A stretch of 64,000 bases of DNA from Onthophagus taurus. Its lineage: Eukaryota; Arthropoda; Insecta; Coleoptera; Scarabaeidae. The notes below the pieces were generated by a model that saw only the letters and a program-made list of their open reading frames with translations, did not search any database and was not told where the DNA came from. The stretch spans positions 4,595,501 through 4,659,500 of the forward strand of contig NC_091970.1 in assembly GCF_036711975.1 (NCBI RefSeq), in the 5' to 3' direction. The position numbers and the translations under genes were made by a program. Shown piece by piece: positions 1-11,295 of this stretch. The stretch's first letter is position 1; each line of letters starts with the position of its first letter.

Positions 1-1978
1 TTTATCGCTTTTACCGTGATTAGGGATTTAATGCATCGATTGTGCCCCAAAAACTACAAAAAAACATCAACCGCTTATAACTGTCGGTTAAGAAAATTTT
101 ATAAATTTAACGCCTCCGAAAATGATTCCAACATCGTGAACTTAGAAGCGGACCATTTCGTTCGAAAATACTTTTCTAAATTAAAAGAGAAAATAATGAA
201 ATCGAAATCAGAAATGATTCCTCAAGAACATTTACACATCGCTTTAATCTATTTGGTGGCTTATTGCGTCGATTCGTTTGAGAAAAAAAACATTGAGAGT
301 AAAAAGATTTTGGATGATATAGGTTATGTTGATTACTTGGAGGATTTCGATTTGAATAGGACTGTTTTTTTTGAGCCCAAATTGGGGCAATCCGCTTTGT
401 ACGATGAAGTTAATAATAAAGATGATGTTCTTATTGATACGGTTAAATCGGTGATACACGCTTCAATAGGAATTAAAGTGGATAATACAATAAAAATAAT
501 TCGCGACGATTTAGATAAGGTTTATCAAAATTATTCGGAAGAAATTCTAAGGAAGGCTGTTTCAAGCTTGCGCGAACACAACTTAATCAAAACATCAATT
601 TCATTTTCGAGAAAAACCAAATTATTTAACACAGAAACTATCCTGCAAAGTTCTTATTTATACTCATACAAACAAGTCACGAAATTTAACGAAAAAATCT
701 ATTTAGAAGCGTACTCAGTGTTGGATTCGTTGATTAAATCGGCAAACAATCGAAAATTCGACTTAAATTCGTACCAAGAAGGATTCGGTATCGGATTTAG
801 CGAACTCCAAACGCTAACAACCACCAAAGTCAACATAAAAATCGACGACAAACAGTTCATTTTAGACCCGGGGATAACAAACCACGATTACTTAATCAAA
901 GAGTTATATTCACGCTACAAAAGATTAATTTCAAAAAAACACGTCGAAAACGATCTTAATAAAACCGACGAAACCAATTTATCTTTATTAAAAGAAGACG
1001 ATAACACGCTAATTAATTTAGACCAACTCTCCAAGTCGATTAAAAACGACGATTTTGACAAGGTAAATGAGAAAATGTCAGATTTAACCTTCTTATTGAC
1101 AAAGGGGTTATTTCCCGAACTCGAAGATGAGGACGATCGCTTAGAACGGCTTAGTAAACACTTTTTAACGATGAATCCCCAAATTTCATTCGATTTTTGT
1201 TTCAAAAATCGCGAAAAAATCGATTCTATCCAACATAACCTCAATCAACTTGTCAAAATCGAAAAAATCGCCCAAAAAGAATGCGTTTTAACTCAATTTG
1301 ATCAAAATGAATTTGAAAATTATAAGATTATAAATTTTATTGAGTCGAAAGAATGTTTAGGAGTAACTGGGGAGGAATTAAAAGCGAATTTCGGCGAAAA
1401 TGTATCAAAAATTATTGATCGATTAATGAATTTAGGAGTTATTCATAGATTTGGTGTTAAATCGTTTCGATTCGTTCATGATAAATATAAAAATGATTGG
1501 ACGATTGATCTGCAAGGGGATAACCCACAAAAAAATAAATTGAAATTATTTCCTTGGTTAAAACTGAATGGGGCTCTAAACACCCAAGTTTTAATCGACT
1601 GGTTATTAGCGATTTGTTCGTTTTGCATCTCAAACCCCGTCGTTACTTTTCCATCGTTATGTAAGCGATTTAATTTCTTAAAACCCGTTGATATCTACGT
1701 TTTGTTGGAGTATTTAGAGATTTTTGATTGTTTGGAAATAAAGTGTTACGAAAATGTTAAAAAGGTTGTTACGTTGGATTCGAATCCTTATGAAGTTAAT
1801 TCAGGTAAAAGATTTCTTCTTAAACGTTTATTCTAATTAAAATTTCATTTTTTTAGTGAGGGCGAATTGTTTGGATCATTTTGATGATGTTTACATCGAA
1901 ATGAACGTTTTGGCCGTCACAAAACTAGGCGCTTTTACTTCGAATCAAGATTTAAAAGAACCTTTTGAGACTTATTAA
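1..1978 (+). CDS. GTF3C1: General transcription factor 3C polypeptide 1-like (TFIIIC-220), C-terminal part
   Basis: The reading frame is open from base 1, so the gene begins upstream of the window. Exon 1-1804 ends at CAG|GTAAAAG in phase 1. A 52 bp intron leads to TTTTAG|TG at 1857, and the last exon ends at TAA 1976-1978, its protein ending in FETY. About 640 residues are visible. They are charged, Lys/Asn-rich and contain helical blocks resembling winged helices (for example KSVIHASI...VSSLREHNLIK), which fits the large B-box-binding TFIIIC subunit that recruits RNA polymerase III to tRNA genes in the nucleus. No catalytic motif is seen. The family assignment rests on remembered resemblance of the C-terminal winged-helix region and is less sure than the coding call itself. 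A frame upstream of a GTG at position 16 shows that codon is not the start. Confidence 0.7.
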
Positions 1979-3140
1979 TAAGATATAGTAATAAGTTATT
2001 TAAATTTTTTTAATTAAATACTTTTATTTATCCCAAAATAATATTGAATGTAATTTTGACATAATTTCCAACCTAAAAAAAAGTTCAATTTCAAAATGAC
2101 ACTATAAATAGTGAGGTTATGTTCTCGATGCTTCTTTGACTAATTTCGATGGAAAAAATCACTTCTTTCGACCTAAAATCAATTGAAATAAGTAATTTTT
2201 AAAACGTATTTTGATGGGATTCAATAACACTTATTTTTTTGTAAAATTTGATTGACTTAGAAAGTAAGTAACTGACAAATTTATTTAATTAAGTGGTTAC
2301 CACTAGATGGGGTAAATAGTTTATAACTACTAAAATTTATTAATTTTCCCATTTTTTTAAATTGATTTAACGTTTTATTACCTAATTAAAAAGAAAAGTT
2401 TAAAATGATATTTAATTAGAATCTTCAATAACTTCTTTACACCCGAACGTTTTATAACATTATAACTTCCAATTATAAACGTCAAATTTGACAGATTCAT
2501 CTTAACCTCATTTTCATGGTTATTTACAGCATTTGAATAAGAAATCGTTTATTTACACTTCGCCGAGGTCGCTTACGGGCGAGGCGTTGGTACTGATACA
2601 TTATGAATTAGGTTTGTACCTCAATCAGGTTTGCTTTTGGAAGCTACTCCACTGCCTCGCCCGCAAGCGACCTCGGCGTTATTAGATAATATCGTTCATT
2701 TGACTCTTGGAAAGTAAACTAACCACACAACACTTGAATAAAAAATCGTTATTTTACATCAAAAATACTGCAAACAAACATGAACAACGTTCCAATTTAC
2801 CAACCTCAAAAATAAAAGCACCCGATCTATTCAATTTTATTCCGGTAGCAAGCCCCGCATTGTATTGTGAACATTTCTCTAACAATATCCCCTTTCAGAC
2901 GTTAAAACTATTGTTAAAGTTCCCCGAAGTCAACTCACAATTGCACATGGAGAAGAATAAGATCGTTTCGAGGTACACAAGAAAATCCCCGGTGGTCTTC
3001 GTTTAACCACAATTTTTTTTCGTTTTTATTTTTTTACGGTTACCATACATGTTCTAAATTTAAATTTTTAAAATTTAAAATTTCAAAATCATTTTTTATA
3101 AACGAATATCTTAAATATATTTTCCGAGAAATACGTCGAG
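1979..3140. other. Intergenic spacer with one inverted repeat pair
   Basis: AT-rich sequence follows the TFIIIC-like gene. It holds the GC-rich repeat pair at 2561-2678. A 99-codon open frame at 2707-3006 starts only with TTG and is not supported as a gene. Several copies of the common AGGTTATG/ATAACCT motif occur. Nothing else is recognised. Confidence 0.6.
2561..2678. repeat. Inverted pair of GC-rich dispersed repeat modules
   Basis: Two copies of the GC-rich module with core AGGTCGCTTGCGGGCGAGGC (one base differs in the left copy) face each other at 2561-2586 and, in reverse, at 2654-2678. About 67 bp of AT-rich DNA separates them, giving a foldback structure. The same module recurs near 15.5, 33, 46, 49 and 62 kb. 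Confidence 0.8.
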
Positions 3141-3249
3141 ATGTCAGACGGTGTTGTCTCGGGGGCCGTTAAATTCTACGAAAATCTTTCTACCAAGATC
3201 ATCAATCATCTTGAGCAAAGACGACGAGTTACAGATAAAATAATGGCAG
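3141..3249 (+). CDS. Possible first coding exon, unknown protein
   Basis: ATG at 3141 opens 36 codons of mixed composition, beginning MSDGVVSG and ending DKIMA. It is followed by a plausible donor CAG|GTGAATAC, leaving phase 1. GC content and codon use are more gene-like than the flanks. No family was recognised. The next exon is uncertain: the open segment at 4837-5000 is phase-compatible, but the join is only an inference. It could also be chance or part of a 5' region. Confidence 0.3.
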
Positions 3250-4836
3250 GTGAATACGTATACATAACGTACGATGCGCGTTCTTCCTTCTCCGACACCA
3301 ACACCGTGGTGTAAAAGCCATCCTTTTTTAAACCAAACGAAAAATGAGATCGAACTCGAGGAGGTGAAAAAGGATTTCTCGGAAGGATCCGGTACAACAA
3401 AACGGTGCTAATTAATGCGAACGGTGACATTTTTCGAATTCGGCTCTTTCTTACTGTTTAAAATACCGAGAAATGAAAAGAACTTGATTTAAAAAAAATT
3501 TAAATAAAAAAGCGCCATTTTTGGGGGAAATTTTAGTTTTTTTTCTGTGATTTTATTTCTTATTTTAAATTTTAAAAATAATAATTAACTTTATTTATTA
3601 ACTAATTTTATTGAAACGATCTCAACATGATATCAAAAGCTTCACAGCACAAAGATATCGAACCTTTCCTTTTTTCTCCAACAAAAGCTGTCTTATTACG
3701 TTACACAAAGGACTCCGCAACGGAAAGTCTAAAAAGGATTTTAAAGGAGCTTAAAAAAACGTAAACAATTTCGCTATTATGTTGCGAAAATGATTACTTG
3801 AACGAGTTCCTAAAGAAATCTCCCTCCGAGACATCCATTACACGTTACTTGATAAATTGAAAACGAGTGATTTCAAACTTATATAAGTAGAAATAATTTT
3901 TGGATTTTCTAAAAAAAAAGAATCAATAAAAGAGTTTTGAGAGGTTCCGAGAAAAACGGTTTCACGTTTATAAATCAAAAGCAATTACAATTCGTTCTCG
4001 ACGGGACGGCGGCCCCAAAAAGGATTGCTTTGCGAGGTGGTAACCTTTTTTTGTTGCCGTTGCGTGTGTCGTCGCTTCGTTGTTGCGTTATTTACCGATT
4101 CTCTTCTCGAAAATAAACCGTTTCCGAGTAGTACTTGAATCCTTTCAGATTAACATTTTCTTAGAATTAATTTCGACGGGTATTAACTATATCAACAATA
4201 AATTGATAATAAAGTAGATCCTTTGTCGGCTATGAGATCTTTTGTTAATTTAAATCGATATTATTTTAATAAATAAACATAACTTAAAAAAAATTGTTTT
4301 ATTTGGTACCTAATTAAATGAAGTTTTGATACTTACGTGTATTAATTTAACGGGAAATTACGATTGTAATCGCTGAAATAAGTTATAAATAATTAAGAAA
4401 AATAAATGTTTATAAAATTAGGTTGACTAAAATGTGTCAACCTTATGCAAATATGCGACATAAAAAATAATAACATTAAAATTAAGTGTAAAGTTATGAT
4501 TTAATGTATGATTATTATAAATAAATTAATGAGTGTGATTTAAATGTGTATTATAATTAAAATAACAAAATAAAATAAATTAATAAATTAAAATATTTCT
4601 TTTAGTTTTATTAATTTTATCGTTTTAATGTTAGTAATTATAAAAAAAGAATGACAAGTAACCTCATAATTCCTCCAATCAAATAATATTTAATAAAAAT
4701 AAGTTTTTTTTGTGAATGAATTGGAATTAATTAATATTTCATAGAACCACAACAATGAGTGAAATTGAAGTTAATGAATGAGGAAAAGCACGAAACGCCC
4801 ACACGTAACCGTACACCACGTTTAAAACCAATTTAG

Positions 4837-5000
4837 ATCGTCCGATTATAAAACTGGACTTCGTGAAATTCTCTTCCTATTACCGACACAACTACAACGG
4901 CAGCTGGGTTGTTTTACAACTAGATCTCCAGGAAGTGCGCTATATTCGTGAATTGGTTGGCGTTAAATTTACCGAGAACGCCGTTGAGAATTTTAAATGA
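4837..5000 (+). CDS. Possible terminal exon, unknown protein
   Basis: After a plausible acceptor (AATTTAG|ATCG) the sequence is open for 53 codons to TGA 4998-5000. Residues include KLDFVKFSSYY, SWVVLQLDLQEV and ELVGVKFTENAVE, with CTG/GTG/AAC/GGC codons unlike the AT-rich surroundings. There is no ATG in the frame, so it would need an upstream exon in phase 1, which the exon at 3141-3249 provides. No domain was recognised. Confidence 0.25.
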
Positions 5001-6020
5001 AAATGCCAACGCGATTCGTTCATTCATTGAGGAAATCGAACGCAAAAAGAATTCTTCGAATCGAATTAAGTCGGAAAAATGGAATTAATATAATTAATAA
5101 TGTGTTAAATATCTTGGACGCATCTTGATTGTAGCCCAGGTGTTGAAACGTTTCCCTTTAAATATGGTGGAAATGAATTCCCGGAAGGTTTACTCCCCGT
5201 CGATTTGAGTTAACGTTAACGCCCCTTTCAAAACTAAGTTTCAAAACCGGAGAATTGAATCTCTCGGAAATTTACATAGAATTAAATAAGAATTAATGAT
5301 CCTTAACTAATTATTGAAGTAAATATAAAAATAAGGCGAATTTGGAATCTAGTTAATTAATAATACGTGGAAATTTGATTAAAAGCGATTATTGTAAGGG
5401 TTGGGTTGTTTTTTTAAAACTTAACCGGTTGTTAGATGGAGGTAGAAACGCTGACTCAATGTCTGGTAATCTCACCTTCTAAGAAAAGATCTCGATTAAG
5501 ATATAGGAGAAGAAAAAAGCAATTAAAAAGAGTTAATAATGAATAATTAAAGATTATTTTTAATTTTTTTTTTTAATTAACCCCAATATTAAATAATAAA
5601 ATCTAAATAATAAAGCGCCATCTATCATTTAATAGCTGAATTAAAATAATTTTTACGGAATATTTTTAGGTTATATTTATTCCAAATAAAATTTTATTTA
5701 AATATTAATACGAATAATTACATTATTTATATTTAATTAACTCCAAAAATTCGTTTTAATTTATTTTATTATTTTTAGGTTAAGTAATTATTGATTTGCC
5801 TCCCCCCTCAAAATTGATTTTTTCCAATGACTCGCCTGTTTTCTCAATAACTCCTTCAAAACCATATTTATCTAACGATTAACACCATCTCCTAAGCCTA
5901 TTCGTGTCTCCAAACCATTTTACGCTCCCCCACAATCATAGTATTAAGTAAAAACTTACATTTGAGTCACACCAACTATATTGACCACTTCTTCAAGTTT
6001 TCCATCTAAAAGTGATTAAA
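5001..6020. other. Spacer upstream of the amidase gene
   Basis: AT-rich. It contains a 36-residue ATG-started ORF at 5436-5546 (ends in a run rich in Lys/Arg, SKKRSRLRYRRRKKQLKR), which has no other support, and a CTCF-like core at 5615-5624. The amidase promoter should lie in the last few hundred bases; no clear TATA box was found. Confidence 0.5.
5615..5625 (-). promoter_or_regulatory. CTCF-like core (AGATGGCGC)
   Basis: GCGCCATCTAT here reads ATAGATGGCGC on the minus strand, the core shared by about ten sites in the window. Confidence 0.4.
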
Positions 6021-7614
6021 ATGGGTTTAATTTATCGTGTTTACGCCTTGATTTGCACAATAATCGATCATTTAATCTATTGCGGATTTGGATTATACTT
6101 TAATTCAAAAAGAAAGTATATACCGAGTGTAAGCAATAAAATTTTATTGGAAAGTGCCACATCATTAGCTTTGAAAATAAGAAATAAAGAAATTAAATCG
6201 TTTTACGTCGTAGAATCGTTTATAAATCGAATTAAAGAGGTTAATCCAATCTTAAACGCGGTTGTAGATGAGCGATTTAATGAAGCTTTGAAGGAAGCGA
6301 AAAGAATCGATGAGAATATAGCTAATGGGGCCATTTCCCAAGAAGAATTTAATAAAAAACCTTTTTTGGGGGTCCCTTTTACGACAAAAGAAACGACTGC
6401 TTGTGAAGGATTGAGTTGGAGCTTTGGAATTATTTGCCGGAGACATATTAAATCAACTTTTGATGCAACAATTATAGAATTGATTAAAAATTCCGGTGGG
6501 ATTCTATTGGCAGTTACAAATGTGCCCCAATTAAATTTATGGACCGAAACTTACAATCCCATTTACGGAGTTACAAATAACCCGTATAACACAACCAAAA
6601 ACGTCGGTGGTTCCTCTGGAGGTGAAGCGAGCTTAATCGCAGCTTGTGGATCACCTTTCGGGTTAGGAACGGATATCGCGGGGTCAATTAGAATCCCGTG
6701 TTTTAGATGTGGCATTTTTGGGCATAAAACTTCCTCAGATATCATCACAACGAAAGGATTAACGTTTCGGGAAGGAACGGAAGGTCCCACAATGGTTGTA
6801 TCTGGCCCAATGACGAAACACGCGCAAGATTTACTTCCTTTATTAAAAGTTTTAGTTGGAAAAAGCGATAAACTCTCGTTAGACGTTAAGGTTGAGATGA
6901 AAAAAATTAAAATTTTTTATATTAGTGAAATCGAAAGTTTTCTTTCGAGCCCAATCGGCCTCGAAATTAAATATGCTATTAAAAGGTACGTTTTCGATTA
7001 ATTTAATTAAATAATTATGTAATTTTTGTTATAGGTGTGTGCAACATTTTGAGGAAATTTGTGAAAAGAAACCGGAAGAGATCGAGTTAAAAAATTTAGA
7101 ATGTGGCTTTAAATTGTGGTCGTATATGATGACGAAAGAAAAATCTGACTTTAAATCGGATATAATGAACCGTAAAGACGAAGCGTTTTGGTTAGGCGAA
7201 CTTTTCAAATACTTTTTGGGCAAATCGAAATTTAATTTTTACACGATTATGAATTTAATCAACGGGAAATTACCAAAACCTAAACCAGAATGGGGCGAAA
7301 AAGTTTTAAACGATTTAAAACAAAATCTTATCGCTCTATTAGGGACTAATAGCGTCCTTTTATTTCCTTCGGAAGCCTTTGCTGCGAATTATCATTACAC
7401 TTCAACATTGAGGCCGTACAACATAACCCATTATGCTCTTTGGAGCGCGTTGAAATTCCCTGTGACTCAAGTACCATTAGGATTAAACGCGGAAGGGATG
7501 CCAATTGGGGTTCAAGTTGTTGGGGCACCATATCAAGATCATTTAACGATTGCGGTTGCTGTCGAATTAGAAAAAGTTTTTGGAGGTTATGTGGCGCCAT
7601 TTCAAATAAATTAA
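6021..7614 (+). CDS. FAAH2: Fatty-acid amide hydrolase 2-like amidase
   Basis: Two exons, 6021-6985 and 7035-7614, are split by a 49 bp intron (AAAAG|GTACGT ... TTATAG|G, phase 2) and encode about 514 residues, the usual family length. ATG 6021 is preferred to GTG 6012. An N-terminal hydrophobic stretch (about residues 5-25) suggests a membrane anchor. The amidase-signature Ser-Ser-Lys triad is intact: Lys123 in PFTTKET, Ser198 in VGGSSGGEAS and nucleophile Ser222 in GTDIAGSIRIP, with the family's typical spacing of 75 and 24 residues. Such enzymes hydrolyse fatty-acid amides such as anandamide-type lipids. The C-terminal PxGLNAEGMPIGVQVVG motif is typical. The stop codon is 18 bp from the stop of the convergent receptor gene, so the 3' UTRs must overlap. 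Confidence 0.93.
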
Positions 7615-7632
7615 ATTGTTTTTATTACTATT

Positions 7633-9696
7633 TTATTTATTATAAGTTTTTAATTCATAAATAAAAATAATTGTTGCTAAAATTATTCCGACGAGCCAAA
7701 GTGCGAAAGCTCCTTCTAAGTGGGTTAACCCCAATTTAGTTTTAACATGTTTTGGGGTGTGTAGGGTTAAGCGTACCATGTTTTGGAGGTTCATATCAGA
7801 AGTTCTTACGGTGACCTGAAAGAAGTTTGGGTTTAATTAATTAAGTGATTGAAATTTTTAGGTTAACTTTGTATTCCCAGATATAAAACAACCCCGCTTG
7901 GGCTATCTCCAATATTAATCGATCGATTTTCGGCAATAAGATGGAATTTTTCCTCAGAATCATCGCGCAATGCTCCCAATCAACATCTTCTTCCATTAAG
8001 CGACGTTTTTGGATACCTTCCTTCGTGATGTATTTCCCAATTGCTAAACAACCTTAAAAGTTAACGGAGAAATTTTTATTTTTAGACTAAATTATTGAAT
8101 TATACCCCCGTATAATCGTTCAACGGCAAATCCGTAATTTTCATCGTTGCTTTTAACTAACTCTTCATGATTTAGAGCTAGAAAGTTGTTCACTAATTTT
8201 TTGTAGGTTGGCTAAAAAGTAATTAATTAATTAAGGGGATGAATAAAACTTGGTTAAGTTACGTTTGGGTCATCGAATAATGCAGAAACCCACGCGATTG
8301 AGGTTGCGCCCCATTTTAAATCACGATTTGCTAAATCTTCAGCGTTTTGGATTAACCCTTTGTATCTACAACACAAATGTCAATTTTACGTTTAGTTTTT
8401 GTTGCGAACTTAATTTTTTTTTAATTAATTTATTTATTGAAATAATTAACTGATTAATTTACCTAGGAACAGTCATATTACTAGCTAATTCAGTGCTATA
8501 TAAAAGCGCCACATAAAAACTTAATAATAACACTAAAACGAAGATACTTCTTGCTTTAATCGGAACCTTCGAAAGACCTTGCAACAAGAAAACTGCTTGA
8601 GTTAACATGAATGATTGGATTAAGTATTCTCTTTTATCTAATTTAGTTAAATCTTCTTTTCTAGAATAAAAATTTGTTATGGTGTTTGAGAAAAAGTTTA
8701 TTTTTACAGTTTGTCGAAGATGATTGCGATGAAAATTGCTAAAATTGAGACTAAAAATGAAAAGAAAGTGATGATCCACATTTCGAAGGAGAAAGAGATG
8801 AAGGGGGTTATCCACCCCCCAATTTCACTCGGGGCTGGGGCTAAACATGTAATTCCTGACCGTAAAGCTGGTTTGGTGATGTCAAAGAAGTAATATGAAC
8901 GCTCCCAAATGTATAAAGCCCCTAATCCGATGTCTCCTCGATCAATCGCAAGGTTTCCCAGCACCCCAAACCCCGTCCAATTATCGTAAACTTCCCCCCA
9001 TTCCCCTTTCTCATCCACAATAAAAATTGGGGTTAAATTATATCTTTTAGCGAATTCTAAGCAAAATAAAACTTCTGTTCCATCATAATTAGCTAAAAAC
9101 TAATTATGTATTAATTTCTAATTTAAAAATAAGACTAAACCTGGTATTGAGTATGGGGCGTAAGTAAAAGTAGCCAATTTAAGGTGTTTCCCCATTTGAT
9201 TCGCTAATTTATCCCAAAACAAAAGATTTTGGTGCAAAAACGAATTGTTTCCTCCAAACCATCGATCGATTTCGATTATTTCTTTGCTACTGTTCCCAAA
9301 TCCCACAAATTGATGGGTGTAAACCCCGAAAACATCCTCCAATTCCAATTTTTTAATAAAAACGACATCGGTCACAAAATCCAAACACTCCGACTCGAAA
9401 AAATCGCCAAATTCCTCCGATACGATTAAATATCGCCTCGAATTGAATCGATCCAAATTTAAACGGATCAAGAATTCTAAGTTTTCAAACGCTGTGCGGG
9501 GGGATTCGCTAAAAATTAAGATTCCCTGGCATCCGAAATGATTAAAAATTATTTCCTCTTCACCAATTGTTACGGTTACAACCGGTAAAGTTCCGTTATA
9601 AACGAATTCGGTGTTATTTAAGATTATTAAACAATTTGTGTTGGTAAAATAAGTTTTTAAAATAATGTTAAGCAATAAATTTAAATTGAAAAACAT
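7633..9696 (-). CDS. Divergent ionotropic chemoreceptor (IR family)
   Basis: Seven exons (9141-9696, 8708-9092, 8463-8660, 8263-8365, 8106-8211, 7868-8052, 7633-7815) join in frame to 571 residues. An N-terminal signal-like hydrophobic segment precedes a ligand-binding lobe containing TYAPYSIPANYDGTEV, WGEVYDNWTGFGVLG and ITKPALRSGITCL. Next come TM1 (WIITFFSFLVSILAIFIAIIF), a pore region (LTQAVFLLQGLSKVP), TM2 with STELASNMTVP (counterpart of the SYTAxLAxxLT motif), the second ligand lobe, TM3 (ALWLVGIILATIIFIYEL) and a short tail. This is the ionotropic glutamate receptor fold as used by insect chemosensory, thermo- and hygrosensory IRs. The subfamily was not assigned with confidence. AATAAA overlaps the stop codon on this strand. 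Introns are 46-60 bp apart from a few about 100 bp. Confidence 0.88.
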
Positions 9697-9966
9697 TTTT
9701 ATTTAACTTAAGATGATCAGAGGCTTATATATCTTTATTTCCCTTACAAATTTGTTTGTATTTGCTCTACAACATTAAAATGATCAAAGAATTTTCCGCT
9801 TTTAATAAAAATTTAAAAAGTAATTTGAGATTGTAAACGTCAAAAATGACGTTTAATCGAGTTAACCTCAAATATGACATTTAATTAATTTAACCTAAAA
9901 AAAAAATAATTTTTAATAAACTCAAAATAATTTATTAAAAAATTCACAAAAAAAAATGTTATTTGA
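9697..9966. other. Spacer between receptor promoter and PSMD6 3' end
   Basis: This short AT-rich stretch serves as the promoter side of the receptor (minus strand) and the 3' flank of PSMD6. It contains the near-palindrome ACGTCAAAAATGACGTTT at 9837-9854. Confidence 0.5.
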
Positions 9967-11295
9967 TTAAATATTAATAACTCGCGATAATTTTTGGACG
10001 CGCTGTAATAATAAATCGCCTTGTTTTATTACAGAATTGAATTGGGCGTTCTTTAAATCGGGCCGATTAGTTTCAACGATGCCTCCGACGCGATCAATTT
10101 TGCAGTGTAATCTTCCTGAGGCGATAAATGTTGATAATTCCCTGAAAATAAATTAGAATAACGAAAAGTTTTGAGATATTTATGATATAGTTACTGATCG
10201 ACGAAATCTTGTGATACATCGAAAGCTTCTGCCATGTATTGGAGAGTTAATGATCGATATGATTCTAAAAGTTGGGTGTAGGCTAAAATGCGCATCTCTC
10301 GGACGTAATAACGGTAATGGGGGTGAAGTAGATAATCTTTACGGAGAATTTCTTCAACTTTAGCTGAAAAAAATTAATTCAATTAATAAATTACTTAAAT
10401 AAATTAAAATTAGTTACCTAAATTAATAAAGAATTCAGCATATTGGCAATTATACAAAGAAAAAAGGTAATCTTTAACAAATGGCTCTGAATGCAACACT
10501 TCCAAAATTTCCGATCCTTTTACAACCTTATCTCTCAATTGATTCCTTGGTAAGCTAATAATGCAGACGTAAACGGTGTACCTCACAAATGCTTTATAAT
10601 CCATCAACTCGTACGAAGTAAATGTACTGACAGTCTCCAAAAATAAATTCGCAGCGTTTTTAAAGTCCCTCACCGACATGCAATAAACTCCTTGATAAAC
10701 TTTTAATCGATTTCTACGATCCCAATCGCCCCCCTCCTCGATTAAAGCCTTCGCTTTATCGATATTCCTAGTAATGATGTCATGGTCCATAAAGAACAAC
10801 CCAATTCGTATCATATAAAAAATAATATCAAGCCGGTGTCCCAAAGAAACCGTTTTATCATAAGCTTGACGAAACGTTGATATCGCATTCTCTTTGTCGC
10901 CGATTTTGCAGTAATACTCAGCTTTGCGTAGATACGCGTCTCTCACTTCCATTTCAGAGAGATTTTTTTCGGCGTCCTCAATCGTTTCGTTTAGCTTTAC
11001 AATTTGTTCTTCATTACGGGTTTGCATTTGCTTTAGAAATGCTTGATCTAATTTCCAACCCGCGTCTTTGCAAACTAGTTCGTACCAAGGTGCCATATCT
11101 ATAAGAATTAAATTAATAAGTGATTAACTAATTAAAATGAAGGGACTCACCGTCCTTTTTGATGGCTTCGGAGATTTTTGTGTGAACATTTCTATCGGAG
11201 CGATATTCCGGGAGAGTTAAAAGAAATTTGTATTGGGCCAGCTCCAAATTTGGGGTCTTTTCTAACCCTTGGTCTTCTAAATTTTCTAGCGGCAT
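9967..11295 (-). CDS. PSMD6: 26S proteasome non-ATPase regulatory subunit 6 (Rpn7)
   Basis: Four exons (11151-11295, 10418-11098, 10195-10363, 9967-10141) give exactly 389 residues, the standard length for this subunit. The protein starts MPLENLEDQ, followed by [16 protein letters not shown] and [14 protein letters not shown], all hallmarks of Rpn7. A TPR-like helical array fills the middle and a PCI domain the last third (from about residue 230, including [13 protein letters not shown] and [14 protein letters not shown]). Rpn7 is a lid subunit of the 19S regulatory particle, acting in nucleus and cytosol. Introns are 52-55 bp. All phases close, and no residue or exon appears to be missing. 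Confidence 0.97.

Noticed and set aside
2707-3006. 99-codon open frame on plus
   Set aside because: Starts only at TTG, next to a repeat, with no domain, splice or codon-use support.
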